Source: JANNSW01 sp031431235
GTDB lineage: Bacteria; Pseudomonadota; Alphaproteobacteria; Rhizobiales; Hyphomicrobiaceae
DNA: 15,758 nt
Assembly: GCA_031431235.1 (NCBI GenBank)
Contig: JANPDA010000155.1
Span: 1 to 15,758, forward strand
Direction of reading: 5' to 3'
Position 1 is the stretch's first letter, and each line of letters begins with the position of its first letter. A program made the position numbers and the translations under genes. This document shows positions 5,792-11,649 of the stretch, piece after piece. Below the pieces are notes generated by a model that saw only the letters and a program-made list of their open reading frames with translations, ran no database searches and was not told the DNA's origin.

Positions 5792-6607
5792 ATGCCAATC
5801 CGCATCGCCACCTGGAACATCAACTCGGTCCGCTTGCGGCTCCCACTGGTCGCCCGCCTTGCGGAGCAGCTCCGGCCCGACATCATCTGCCTGCAGGAGA
5901 TCAAGTGCGAGGATGGCCAGTTCCCGCGCGATGAGCTGGCGGCGCTCGGCTATCCCCATTGCGAGATCGCAGGGCAGAAGGGCTATCACGGTGTGGCGAC
6001 GCTTTCACGGACAGGCATTGAGCGGGTCTGCGCACTCGACTTCAACGGAACGGGCGAGGCGCGACATCTGGCAGTGACAACGAAGGCTCCCAAGGGGCGC
6101 GCCCTCACCATCCACAATCTCTATGTGCCTTCGGGCGGCGATATCCCGGACGTCGATGCCAACGAAAAGTTCCGCCAGAAGCTCGAGCATCTGCGCGGGT
6201 TGTCGACCTGGGGGCGCACCGGCACGGAGGGCAAGGACAAGCGCATGGTGCTGGTCGGGGACCTCAATGTCGCGCCACTCGAGCACGACGTGTGGTCGCA
6301 CAAGCAGTTGCTGGACGTCGTCAGTCATACGCCGGTCGAGGTCGAGCACCTGAGCGAGGTGATGGAATCCGGCCAGTGGCACGACGCGATGCGGATGTTC
6401 GTGCCACCGACGGAGAAACTCTTCACCTGGTGGAGCTATCGGGCGCGGGACTGGCGCGCAACCAACCGCGGCCGACGCCTCGACCATGTCTGGTTGAGTC
6501 CAGCGCTCGCGCAATCCGCCCGGTCGATGTCGGTCCTCGATGAGGCGCGCAATTGGGAGCGACCGTCCGATCACGTTCCCGTGATGGTTTCGCTCGACAC
6601 CGGATGA
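5792..6607 (+). CDS. xthA: Exodeoxyribonuclease III / AP endonuclease
   Basis: A 271-aa Mg2+-dependent endonuclease/exonuclease/phosphatase-fold enzyme that cleaves DNA 5' to abasic sites and removes 3' blocks during base-excision repair. The expected active-site positions are all present: N9 in MPIRIATWNIN, E36 in CLQEIKCED, Y111 in NLYVPSGG, D157 and N159 in VGDLNVAP, D231 in LDHVWLS, and the D260-H261 pair in SDHVPV. Length is normal for the family. The ATG at 5792 was chosen because the conserved N-terminus begins there, although its ribosome site (GGGG) is weak. A better-looking GGGAG site precedes an out-of-frame ATG at 5760. Upstream lies the small RNA terminator, so the gene probably has its own promoter. 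It ends just before a large terminator. Confidence 0.95.
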   Translation: MPIRIATWNINSVRLRLPLVARLAEQLRPDIICLQEIKCEDGQFPRDELAALGYPHCEIAGQKGYHGVATLSRTGIERVCALDFNGTGEARHLAVTTKAPKGRALTIHNLYVPSGGDIPDVDANEKFRQKLEHLRGLSTWGRTGTEGKDKRMVLVGDLNVAPLEHDVWSHKQLLDVVSHTPVEVEHLSEVMESGQWHDAMRMFVPPTEKLFTWWSYRARDWRATNRGRRLDHVWLSPALAQSARSMSVLDEARNWERPSDHVPVMVSLDTG

Positions 6608-6638
6608 TCTCGCCTGCCCAGGCGTGTCATACCTGCTG

Positions 6639-6694
6639 GCACAATGATTGACCGATAGGCCGGTCAGTCATTGTGCGTCCGGCGCTCGCGCCGG
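6639..6694. terminator. Bidirectional double-hairpin terminator between convergent genes
   Basis: A 16-bp stem with one mismatch pairs GCACAATGATTGACCG (6639-6654) with 6661-6676 across a 6-nt loop. A second GC-only hairpin, CCGGCG-CTCG-CGCCGG (6679-6694), follows two bases later. It lies between xthA on the plus strand and the cyclic-nucleotide-domain gene on the minus strand, and would stop transcription from both sides. No clear T-run follows on either strand. Confidence 0.65.
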
Positions 6695-6754
6695 CGGCCC
6701 TTGGCCGCTGAGCCTGCGATGCGAATGAAGAGTCATGATTTGTGCAGGCTGGTA

Positions 6755-7246
6755 TCAGTGGAGCGAGGCGGCCGGCTGCCAGGAGCGATCGCTGTCGAGA
6801 TCGAGGCGCTGGTCGGTCTCGCGCAGGCGGACTGCCAAGCCGTCGAGCCGCCGGCGCATCACCTCGACGAAGCCTTCCGCAAGGACCGGATCGGCCGCCA
6901 TCGCCTCGAGCAAGGCGCTGCGCTCGATGCGCAGGGTGTGGACCTCGCCGATGGCGGTCACGGTCGCCGAGTGGGTCGTATCGACGAACATCGCGAGCTC
7001 GCCGACCACGGTTCCCGCGCCCAGCACGATCCCGGAATCGTCCCCGATCTCGGCCGGGTGAACGGCGACCGAGCCACTGGCGACCACAAAGGCGGCATCA
7101 CCGAGCTCACCGTCGCGGATCAGATCCTCGCCGTCATCGCAGGCGACCGTCTCGGCGAGAAGAGCCAGGGATTTGAGCTGAGGCGGCTCCAGACCGGTAA
7201 AGATCGGGGCACTCAGCAAGGCCAAAATGAGCTCGTCGATCGACAT
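6755..7246 (-). CDS. Single cyclic-nucleotide-binding-domain protein
   Basis: A 163-aa protein consisting of one cNMP-binding (CAP-ED) beta-roll and a C-terminal helix, with no DNA-binding HTH, so it is not a Crp/Fnr regulator. The domain runs from about residue 12 (APIFTGLEPPQLKSLALLAE) through DLIRDGELGDAAFVVASGSV to the phosphate-binding cassette GELAMFVDTTHSATVTA (82-98). The C-terminal helix is VEVMRRRLDGLAVRLRETDQRL. The cassette has His92 where cNMP binders usually have the phosphate-contacting Arg (R82 in E. coli CRP), so ligand binding is doubtful. The ATG at 7246 was chosen because the family N-terminus (MSIDELILAL) starts there; the frame stays open far upstream only as a shadow of the regulator gene. 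It follows the response regulator by 173 nt on the same strand, which suggests shared transcription. Confidence 0.85.
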   Translation of the reverse strand: MSIDELILALLSAPIFTGLEPPQLKSLALLAETVACDDGEDLIRDGELGDAAFVVASGSVAVHPAEIGDDSGIVLGAGTVVGELAMFVDTTHSATVTAIGEVHTLRIERSALLEAMAADPVLAEGFVEVMRRRLDGLAVRLRETDQRLDLDSDRSWQPAASLH

Positions 7247-7419
7247 CACGAATCCCCACGACTGGCAGGAGCTGCGAACGAAGCGCAGATCACCAACGGG
7301 GCCTGACGCGACTGACGCGCCCCTCGAAACTCTCGCGATTGCTATGTGATTCGGCCCCGCCTGGTCCAGGGGACTCTGCAACGATCGCCATGGCGCGGCC
7401 GTGGCGGCGTTGCCGAGCG

Positions 7420-8106
7420 TCAGGGCACCAGCTTGTAGCCGCCGGTCTCGGTCACCAGGACCTCGGAGTTGGAGGGGTCCTTCTCGATTTTCTGGCGGAG
7501 GCGATAGATGTGGGTCTCGAGCGTGTGGGTGGTGACGCCGGCATTGTAGCCCCAGACCTCCTGGAGCAGCACCTCGCGGGTCACGACCTTCTCGCCGGCC
7601 CGATAGAGGTATTTCAGGATCGAGGTCTCCTTTTCGGTCAAGCGGATCTTGCCGCCCTTCTCGTCGAGCAGGAGCTTGGCCGCTGGCTTGAAAGTGAAAC
7701 GGTCGATGGTGAAGACGGCATCCTCGCTCTGCTCGTGCTGGCGCAATTGCGCGCGGATGCGAGCGAGCAGAACGGCGAAGCGGAACGGCTTCGTCACATA
7801 GTCGTTGGCGCCGGAGTCGAGGCCGAGAATGGTATCGGATTCCGAGGTCTGGCCCGTCAGCATGATGACAGGGCCCTTGTAGCCCACCTTGCGCATCAGC
7901 TTGCAAGCCTCGCGACCGTCCATATCGGGCAGATCGACATCCAGGATCACCAAGTCGACGTGATCCGCTTTCAGCAGCTCGAGCGCCTTGCCCGCGGTCT
8001 CGGCGGTGGCTGCCTCGAAGTCCTCGTGCATCGAGAGCTGCTCCGTCAGGGAATCGCGCAGGCCCTCGTCATCATCGACGATCAAAATCTTGCGAGACGT
8101 GCTCAT
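7420..8106 (-). CDS. OmpR/PhoB-type response regulator (CenR-like)
   Basis: A 228-aa two-component DNA-binding regulator. The receiver domain (about 6-120) has the acidic pocket D11-D12-D13, phospho-acceptor D56 (LVILDVDLP), T84 (MLTGQ) and K106 (VTKPF). The C-terminal winged-helix domain (about 130-226) has RLTEKETSILKYLYRAG, the recognition segment THTLETHIYRLRQKIE and the final wing ETGGYKLVP. The sequence, especially DTILGLDSGANDYVTKPFRF and RIRAQLRQHEQSEDAVF, belongs to a strongly conserved alphaproteobacterial regulator group. I believe this is the envelope regulator CenR, but a comparison is needed to confirm it. No histidine kinase is adjacent. The ATG at 8106 has AGGAGC upstream. It diverges from an L,D-transpeptidase gene, which fits a cell-envelope role. 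Confidence 0.92.
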   Translation of the reverse strand: MSTSRKILIVDDDEGLRDSLTEQLSMHEDFEAATAETAGKALELLKADHVDLVILDVDLPDMDGREACKLMRKVGYKGPVIMLTGQTSESDTILGLDSGANDYVTKPFRFAVLLARIRAQLRQHEQSEDAVFTIDRFTFKPAAKLLLDEKGGKIRLTEKETSILKYLYRAGEKVVTREVLLQEVWGYNAGVTTHTLETHIYRLRQKIEKDPSNSEVLVTETGGYKLVP

Positions 8107-8138
8107 GATGGCTCCTGGTGGGCTCGGGCGGATTTTTC

Positions 8139-8168
8139 TTAGCACTGTGTGGCTGCGGCGCATATAGT
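8139..8168 (+). promoter_or_regulatory. Candidate promoter of the L,D-transpeptidase gene
   Basis: TTAGCA (8139-8144) and TATAGT (8163-8168) with an 18-bp spacer point rightwards. The predicted start near 8175 lies downstream of the farthest possible GTG start (8149) of the transpeptidase, which favours a later start codon. Its -10 overlaps that of the leftward regulator promoter. Confidence 0.4.
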
Positions 8169-8190
8169 GAGTGGGGTCTGGCATTGCCAA
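8161..8190 (-). promoter_or_regulatory. Candidate promoter of the response regulator gene
   Basis: Read on the minus strand, TTGGCA (8190-8185) and TATATG (8166-8161) are separated by 18 bp. This is a good sigma-70-type pair about 55 bp upstream of the regulator ATG. The -10 shares bases 8163-8166 with the rightward promoter. Confidence 0.5.
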
Positions 8191-8220
8191 GCCAGCGTGC
8201 TGCTGGAGGCTGCTCACTCC

Positions 8221-8757
8221 GTGTCACAAGCCCGTTACCCTGCCATCGCCACCGTACGCGCTGCCGCGGCGGAAGTGCATCGCGGCCAGTTGCGGTTGGC
8301 AGACCGCACCTTTGCGTGCGCGCTCGGACGCAATGGCATCAGCGCGGACAAGCGCGAAGGCGATGGCGCAACGCCTGCCGGCAGGCTCGGGCTGGTCGAG
8401 GTGCTCTACCGGGCGGATCGGGTGGACAGGCCCGTGGCGGAGCTGCCGGTCCGGGCGATCAGACGGGATGACGGGTGGTGCGACGATCCTGCCGATCCCC
8501 AATACAATCGGCTGGTGAAGCTGCCGTTGGCGGCAAGCCATGAGCGACTGTGGTTGGAAGAGGACGCCTACGACATGCTGGTCGTGCTGGACTGGAACCT
8601 CGCGACGCCCGTTGCAGGCAAGGGGAGCGCGATCTTCCTGCATGTGGCGTCCTACGGCTATGGCCCGACGGCGGGTTGCGTGGCGCTGGCATCGGCGGAT
8701 TTGCGCGAGCTGCTGGCGGCTGGGGTGGGGGCGTTGGAGGTGGTCGAGAGGGCGTAG
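8221..8757 (+). CDS. L,D-transpeptidase family (YkuD domain) protein
   Basis: With the chosen start this is a 178-aa YkuD-fold protein. The catalytic signature HVASYGYGPTAGCVAL (141-156) supplies H141 and the nucleophile C153. An upstream KREGDGATPAGRLGL segment (44-58) is typical of the short COG3786-type branch of the family. YkuD enzymes form 3-3 peptidoglycan cross-links or attach proteins to peptidoglycan in the periplasm. No signal peptide is visible, as in other short members of this branch, so export or an intracellular role is open. The start is uncertain. GTG at 8221 is preceded by GGAGG 11 nt upstream and lies after the predicted promoter. In-frame GTGs at 8149 and 8197 would lengthen it to 202 or 186 aa, and the first falls upstream of the predicted transcription start. 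Confidence 0.82.
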   Translation: MSQARYPAIATVRAAAAEVHRGQLRLADRTFACALGRNGISADKREGDGATPAGRLGLVEVLYRADRVDRPVAELPVRAIRRDDGWCDDPADPQYNRLVKLPLAASHERLWLEEDAYDMLVVLDWNLATPVAGKGSAIFLHVASYGYGPTAGCVALASADLRELLAAGVGALEVVERA

Positions 8758-8810
8758 GCCGGACTGAGGAGGCCCAGAGAAACAACTGAATCAATACGGA
8801 CCCGCGTCCT

Positions 8811-8836
8811 GTAGGGGCGATCTGCCGGTCGCCCCT
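8811..8836 (+). repeat. REP-like hairpin 1 (GTAG foot)
   Basis: GTAG at 8811 opens a hairpin with stem AGGGGCGA / TCGCCCCT around the loop TCTGCCGG. The core GGGCGATCTGCCGGTCGCCC is repeated at hairpin 2, and near-inverted CAACTGAATCA-type sequences flank it on both sides. It lies in the 317-nt gene-free stretch 8758-9074 after the transpeptidase gene, which otherwise holds only the other two hairpins listed. Confidence 0.65.
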
Positions 8837-8920
8837 CTCGTCAAGTACGATGTCGAGGGCATTTTGCTTTTCTGAATCAGTTGGTTGTGTTCAACAACTT
8901 GCCCGTCTGTTGTCGCCCGG

Positions 8921-8945
8921 AGGGCGATCTGCCGGTCGCCCCTAC
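8921..8945 (-). repeat. REP-like hairpin 2 (GTAG foot, inverted relative to hairpin 1)
   Basis: Contains the same core as hairpin 1: AGGGCGA-TCTGCCGG-TCGCCCCT followed by AC. The GTAG foot is on the opposite strand (CTAC at 8942-8945). Two facing REP units of this kind form the layout known as a BIME. The pair spans about 135 bp. Confidence 0.65.
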
Positions 8946-9019
8946 GCCGACAGATTGGAGCACTTGTTGCTCGGTGCCGCCTGAGCGGACGCGAAGTGCG
9001 ACACCCAACGGACAAGTTT

Positions 9020-9061
9020 GTCGGACATCGGCCGCCTGTTGGCGACCTCAGTCCGACCTAC
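9020..9061 (-). repeat. REP-like hairpin 3 (GTAG foot, different stem sequence)
   Basis: Outer stem GTCGGAC (9020-9026) / GTCCGAC (9051-9057). Inner stem GGCCGCC / GGCGACC with one mismatch, around a TGTT loop. CTAC at 9058-9061 reads GTAG on the minus strand at the foot. The sequence differs from hairpins 1 and 2, so this is a second class. It lies 14 nt beyond the stop of the minus-strand gene that follows and could end or stabilise that transcript. Confidence 0.55.
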
Positions 9062-9074
9062 GTGCCACACGCCA

Positions 9075-9884
9075 TCACCGTACCCGCCGCGGATTCAAAT
9101 ACATATCCGTCTCCTGGGTCTCGAGCTTGGGGACGAGCTTGCCCTTATGCAGCTCGCCGATCAGATCCTCGAGGTGGGCGCGGCATTCGTCGTTGAATTT
9201 GAGCATGGCGCAGAACAGTTGCAGCACCATGTCGAGACGGGGGTCTGCATGCTCCTCGTCGATCTCGACCTTCCATTTGCCGCCGAGATTGAGGACACGG
9301 CCGTTCAGCTTGCCGATCTGGCGATCATGCTCGTCATAGAGGATGTAGTCGTCGCCGATCGACACCCAGTTGCGCCGCAGCCGATAGAACTCCGGCCGGT
9401 TGTCCTTCAGGCTCTTCATCAGGAAGAAGGAGAAATTCTCCGGCATGCCCGGCCATTTGGAGGCCGAGCGCTCGAGCTGGATGATCTGGTCGTGGTCGTC
9501 GAGGTTGACGCTGAAAGCCGTCACGGGAAAACCCTTGGCGCCGTGGGTCAGCTGCAAGCTGCGCCCGACCATCAGATCGAGGGTCGCCTTCCACCCCATG
9601 CTCGGCGTGAACAGCTTGATGACGAGGCGCCGCTCCATGCCGGCCTTGCCATCCCAGGCCTCGGAGCGGTAGCCGAGCAGGCCGGTGCGCTCGCCGTCCC
9701 GTTTGACCTCGGCGAACACATCCATGTCGGAGGTGAACTGGCGGGATTTGGCACGGTTGCGGCTGTGCTTGAAGAGGCCGACCTCGGTGGTGTTCAGATC
9801 GGTGATCCAGAGATCGACCTCGAATTTGTGCTTGTTGCCCGTCTTGCTCTTGGCAAGCGTTTCCGGCTTCTTGGTCGCTGACAT
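9075..9884 (-). CDS. Conserved protein of unknown function, possible LURP-one/tubby-like fold
   Basis: A 269-aa soluble protein that I do not recognise as a named family. It has no signal peptide or membrane segment. The N-terminal 20 residues are Lys/Ser/Thr-rich. The body is rich in short beta-strand-like stretches (KFEVDLWITDLN, ERRLVIKLFTP, YILYDEHDRQIGKLNGRVLN, GKWKVEIDEEH). The C-terminal third is helical (MVLQLFCAMLKFNDECRAHLEDLIGELH). The YDEHDRQIGKLNGRVLNLGGKW segment (about 180-203) resembles phospholipid-scramblase/tubby-like (LURP-one) repeats, which is only a fold guess. The ATG at 9884 has CAGGAG about 10 nt upstream. Codon use looks like its neighbours, so this is a resident gene. 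It stands alone, with REP hairpins downstream and a toxin-antitoxin pair divergent. Confidence 0.75.
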   Translation of the reverse strand: MSATKKPETLAKSKTGNKHKFEVDLWITDLNTTEVGLFKHSRNRAKSRQFTSDMDVFAEVKRDGERTGLLGYRSEAWDGKAGMERRLVIKLFTPSMGWKATLDLMVGRSLQLTHGAKGFPVTAFSVNLDDHDQIIQLERSASKWPGMPENFSFFLMKSLKDNRPEFYRLRRNWVSIGDDYILYDEHDRQIGKLNGRVLNLGGKWKVEIDEEHADPRLDMVLQLFCAMLKFNDECRAHLEDLIGELHKGKLVPKLETQETDMYLNPRRVR

Positions 9885-10040
9885 GGATCTCGGGCTCCTG
9901 CGCTGAGGACGGCGAATCAGTTGGGAAGAGGTTAGCAGGGGGAAGGCGGCGTGGCGCCCGCACGGGTCATGAAAGCCGGGGATAGGCTCGCCAGCACGGC
10001 CACGCCCAGTTCGATTCTGGTCGCAGAGTCAACTGGATTC

Positions 10041-10049
10041 TGCTAGTGT
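10041..10049 (+). promoter_or_regulatory. Candidate extended -10 promoter of the Panacea operon
   Basis: TGCTAGTGT has the extended -10 form TG-N-TANNNT with the hexamer at 10044-10049. Transcription starting 7 nt later would begin at the ATG at 10056, and no Shine-Dalgarno sequence precedes that ATG, so a leaderless mRNA is plausible. GATTCTG occurs at 10013 and again at 10036, which may be operator half-sites. Confidence 0.35.
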
Positions 10050-10055
10050 GCTCGT

Positions 10056-10604
10056 ATGGAATTCGATAGGCAGAAGCTCAAGACGCTGGTGCACTACGTA
10101 ATCTGGCGCGCTGGCAACGCGCCTGATTTCGGGGCGGTGAAGCTCAACAAAGTGCTTTGGTTTTCGGATGCCAGAGCATTCGAGGCTTTCGGGAAGCTGA
10201 TCACGGGCGAAACCTACATTCGGAAAAAATTCGGCCCAGTTCCGACGCACGTGGACTCGGTGCTCAATGAACTGGCCGATGAAGAAACGATCGAGATCTG
10301 GAAGGAGCGTTTCCATGAGTTCCAGATCACGCGGTATGCGGCGGTCGCTCCCCCCGACATGACGACCTTCACCGTCGACGAGCTCGGCTTTATCGACTGG
10401 TGGATCAAGCACGTATCCGAAGAACATACGGCCGCCTCGATCAGCGAGAAGTCGCACGACTATGGTTGGCAGATCGCCAGGGACGGCGAGGAGCTGCCGT
10501 TCACGGCATTCCTAGCGAGTCGAATCCGCCTCCTGCGTGAAGGTGAGGAACTGGAATGGGCTCGCTCGATTGCGTCCGCAATTCAGAGCAAGGCACATGC
10601 GTGA
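10056..10604 (+). CDS. Panacea-domain (SocA-like, DUF4065) antitoxin
   Basis: A 182-aa protein with the Panacea domain over about residues 5-140. The signature KLNKVLWFSDARAFEAFGK (29-47) and the Y-I-R-K-KFGPVPTHVDSVLNEL segment (54-73) are diagnostic, including the GPVP turn. Panacea is known as a versatile antitoxin domain that neutralises many unrelated toxin folds, and it is also found in SocA, the proteolytic adaptor antitoxin of Caulobacter. The C-terminal part (about 120-182) is helical and has no recognised domain. It overlaps the next small gene by 8 nt, the usual toxin-antitoxin organisation with the antitoxin first. A possible leaderless extended -10 promoter sits just upstream. 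The assignment is firm for the domain, inferred for the function. Confidence 0.88.
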   Translation: MEFDRQKLKTLVHYVIWRAGNAPDFGAVKLNKVLWFSDARAFEAFGKLITGETYIRKKFGPVPTHVDSVLNELADEETIEIWKERFHEFQITRYAAVAPPDMTTFTVDELGFIDWWIKHVSEEHTAASISEKSHDYGWQIARDGEELPFTAFLASRIRLLREGEELEWARSIASAIQSKAHA

Positions 10605-10884
10605 CATCGTCGAGTCGACGGAAGTCATGCAGGATGTCGACGAAGCGAAGGAGAAATGGGCGCGAGCGGACGACGCGTGGGACGCAATAACTTGGGTCTT
10701 GTCAAAGGACCCGACGAAGGGCCAGCCACTCTCCGAAGGAGGTCATGTCCGGGCCTTTGCCTATGAGGGGTCCTGGGCTCATGAGATGCCTACGATCAAT
10801 GTGGTGTACGAGATAACCAAGACGCGTATCATCATCCATCGCGTGCGCTTCACCGAGGCGACCGCCAGCGCCGGCCGGGGTTAG
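10597..10884 (+). CDS. Putative toxin partner of the Panacea antitoxin, RelE/ParE-like
   Basis: A 95-aa protein whose ATG lies within the last 8 nt of the antitoxin gene. After an N-terminal helix (MQDVDEAKEKWARADDAWDAITWVLSKDP) come strands VRAFAYEGS, PTINVVYEIT and TRIIIHRVRFTEA. This helix-then-sheet order, with a DPTKGQPL turn and a V-Y-E-I strand, recalls the RelE/ParE/HigB fold at its usual length. No catalytic residues can be assigned with confidence, so toxicity and target (mRNA on the ribosome, gyrase, or other) are unknown. Its position after a Panacea gene is the main argument for a toxin role. An in-frame ATG at 10537 would add 20 residues inside the antitoxin gene and is less likely. 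The 50 nt after the stop separate it from the convergent yggS. Confidence 0.65.
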   Translation: MRDIVESTEVMQDVDEAKEKWARADDAWDAITWVLSKDPTKGQPLSEGGHVRAFAYEGSWAHEMPTINVVYEITKTRIIIHRVRFTEATASAGRG

Positions 10885-10934
10885 GATCGAAGTGGGAGTG
10901 GGCGTCCTGCGCGGAGGCCCCCCTGCAAAAACGG

Positions 10935-11627
10935 TCAGGCCCGTACCCCGAAAATCGCCGAGCCCACGCGCACATGGGTCGCTCCGAACCGGATCGCGGT
11001 TTCGAAGTCCGAGCTCATGCCCATGCTGAGGCCAGTAACGCCGACATCCTTGGCGAGCTTTGCAAGGAACGCAAAGTGGATGCCCGGCTCGTCGTCGACG
11101 GGAGGGATGCACATGAGGCCGTCGATCGCCAGACCACAGTCGTCGCGGCAAAGGGTCATGAAACCTTCGAGGTCGAGTGGCAGCACGCCCGCTTTCTGCT
11201 CCTCCTCGCCAGTGTTGACTTGGACCAGCAGGCGGGGACGACGGCTGGAGCGTGTGAACTCGGCAGCGAGCGCGCGCGCCAGCTTCGGGCGATCCAGCGT
11301 CTCGATGACGTCGACAAGCTCGACGGCCTCGCGGACCTTGTTGGTCTGCAGCGGACCGATCAGATGCAGCTCGATGCCGGCGTAGCGATCGCGCAGGCCG
11401 GGCCATTTGACTTTGGCCTCCTGGACGCGGTTCTCGCCGAACACGCGCTGCCCGGAATCCAGGATCGGGACAATGTCGGGCGCGTCGAACGTCTTGCTGA
11501 CGGCGACGAGCTGAACCGTCTCGGGTAGCCGACCGGCGGCTTCAGCTGCCTGGCGGATGCGGGCTCGGATTTGCTCGAGCCGCTCCGCTGCAATGCCGGG
11601 GCCTGAATTGACCAACGCGTTCGACAC
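10935..11627 (-). CDS. yggS: PLP homeostasis protein YggS (YBL036C family)
   Basis: A 230-aa alanine-racemase-like TIM-barrel protein that binds pyridoxal 5'-phosphate and controls its free level, affecting amino-acid metabolism; it has no known racemase activity. The PLP lysine is K45 in LVAVSKTF. The family segments FGENRVQEAK, ELHLIGPLQTNKVREA, VQVNTGEEEQKAG, GLMCIPP, GLSMGMSSDFETAIRFGATHVRVGSAIFG are present in order. The start is GTG at 11627, supported by GGAGA 7 nt upstream and by the expected N-terminal length. It lies 22 nt downstream of the lipoprotein gene on the same strand and is probably co-transcribed with it. Confidence 0.95.
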   Translation of the reverse strand: MSNALVNSGPGIAAERLEQIRARIRQAAEAAGRLPETVQLVAVSKTFDAPDIVPILDSGQRVFGENRVQEAKVKWPGLRDRYAGIELHLIGPLQTNKVREAVELVDVIETLDRPKLARALAAEFTRSSRRPRLLVQVNTGEEEQKAGVLPLDLEGFMTLCRDDCGLAIDGLMCIPPVDDEPGIHFAFLAKLAKDVGVTGLSMGMSSDFETAIRFGATHVRVGSAIFGVRA

Positions 11628-11649
11628 GACTGTCTCCGATGAGGCAAGC

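Noticed and set aside
5760..6077. Small plus-strand frame with a good GGGAG ribosome site before xthA
   Set aside because: It overlaps xthA out of frame and has no family resemblance. A leader-peptide role cannot be excluded but nothing supports it.
6755..7906. Reading the cyclic-nucleotide-domain protein as 383 aa from an upstream start
   Set aside because: The extra N-terminal part is out-of-frame translation of the response regulator. The domain family starts at the ATG at 7246.
7339..8142. Plus-strand frame opposite the response regulator
   Set aside because: Antisense shadow with no recognisable domain and no ribosome site.
8811..8945. Possible CRISPR-like repeat pair
   Set aside because: There are only two units with a single spacer of about 85 bp, strong internal hairpins with GTAG feet, and no cas genes. 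A REP pair explains it better.
9018..9881. Plus-strand frame opposite the 269-aa unknown gene
   Set aside because: The minus-strand gene has the better start, ribosome site and protein character. The plus frame looks like typical antisense Leu/Glu/Val-rich translation.
10041..10052. TGCTAGTGTGCTC before the Panacea gene as a remnant of the double-hairpin repeat end (TTGCTAGTGTTC)
   Set aside because: Only about ten bases match and no other part of the element is present nearby. An extended -10 promoter is the simpler reading.
10885..10934. Terminator between the convergent toxin and yggS genes
   Set aside because: There is a short imperfect stem (GGCGTCC/GGAGGCC), but no T-run follows it on either strand.
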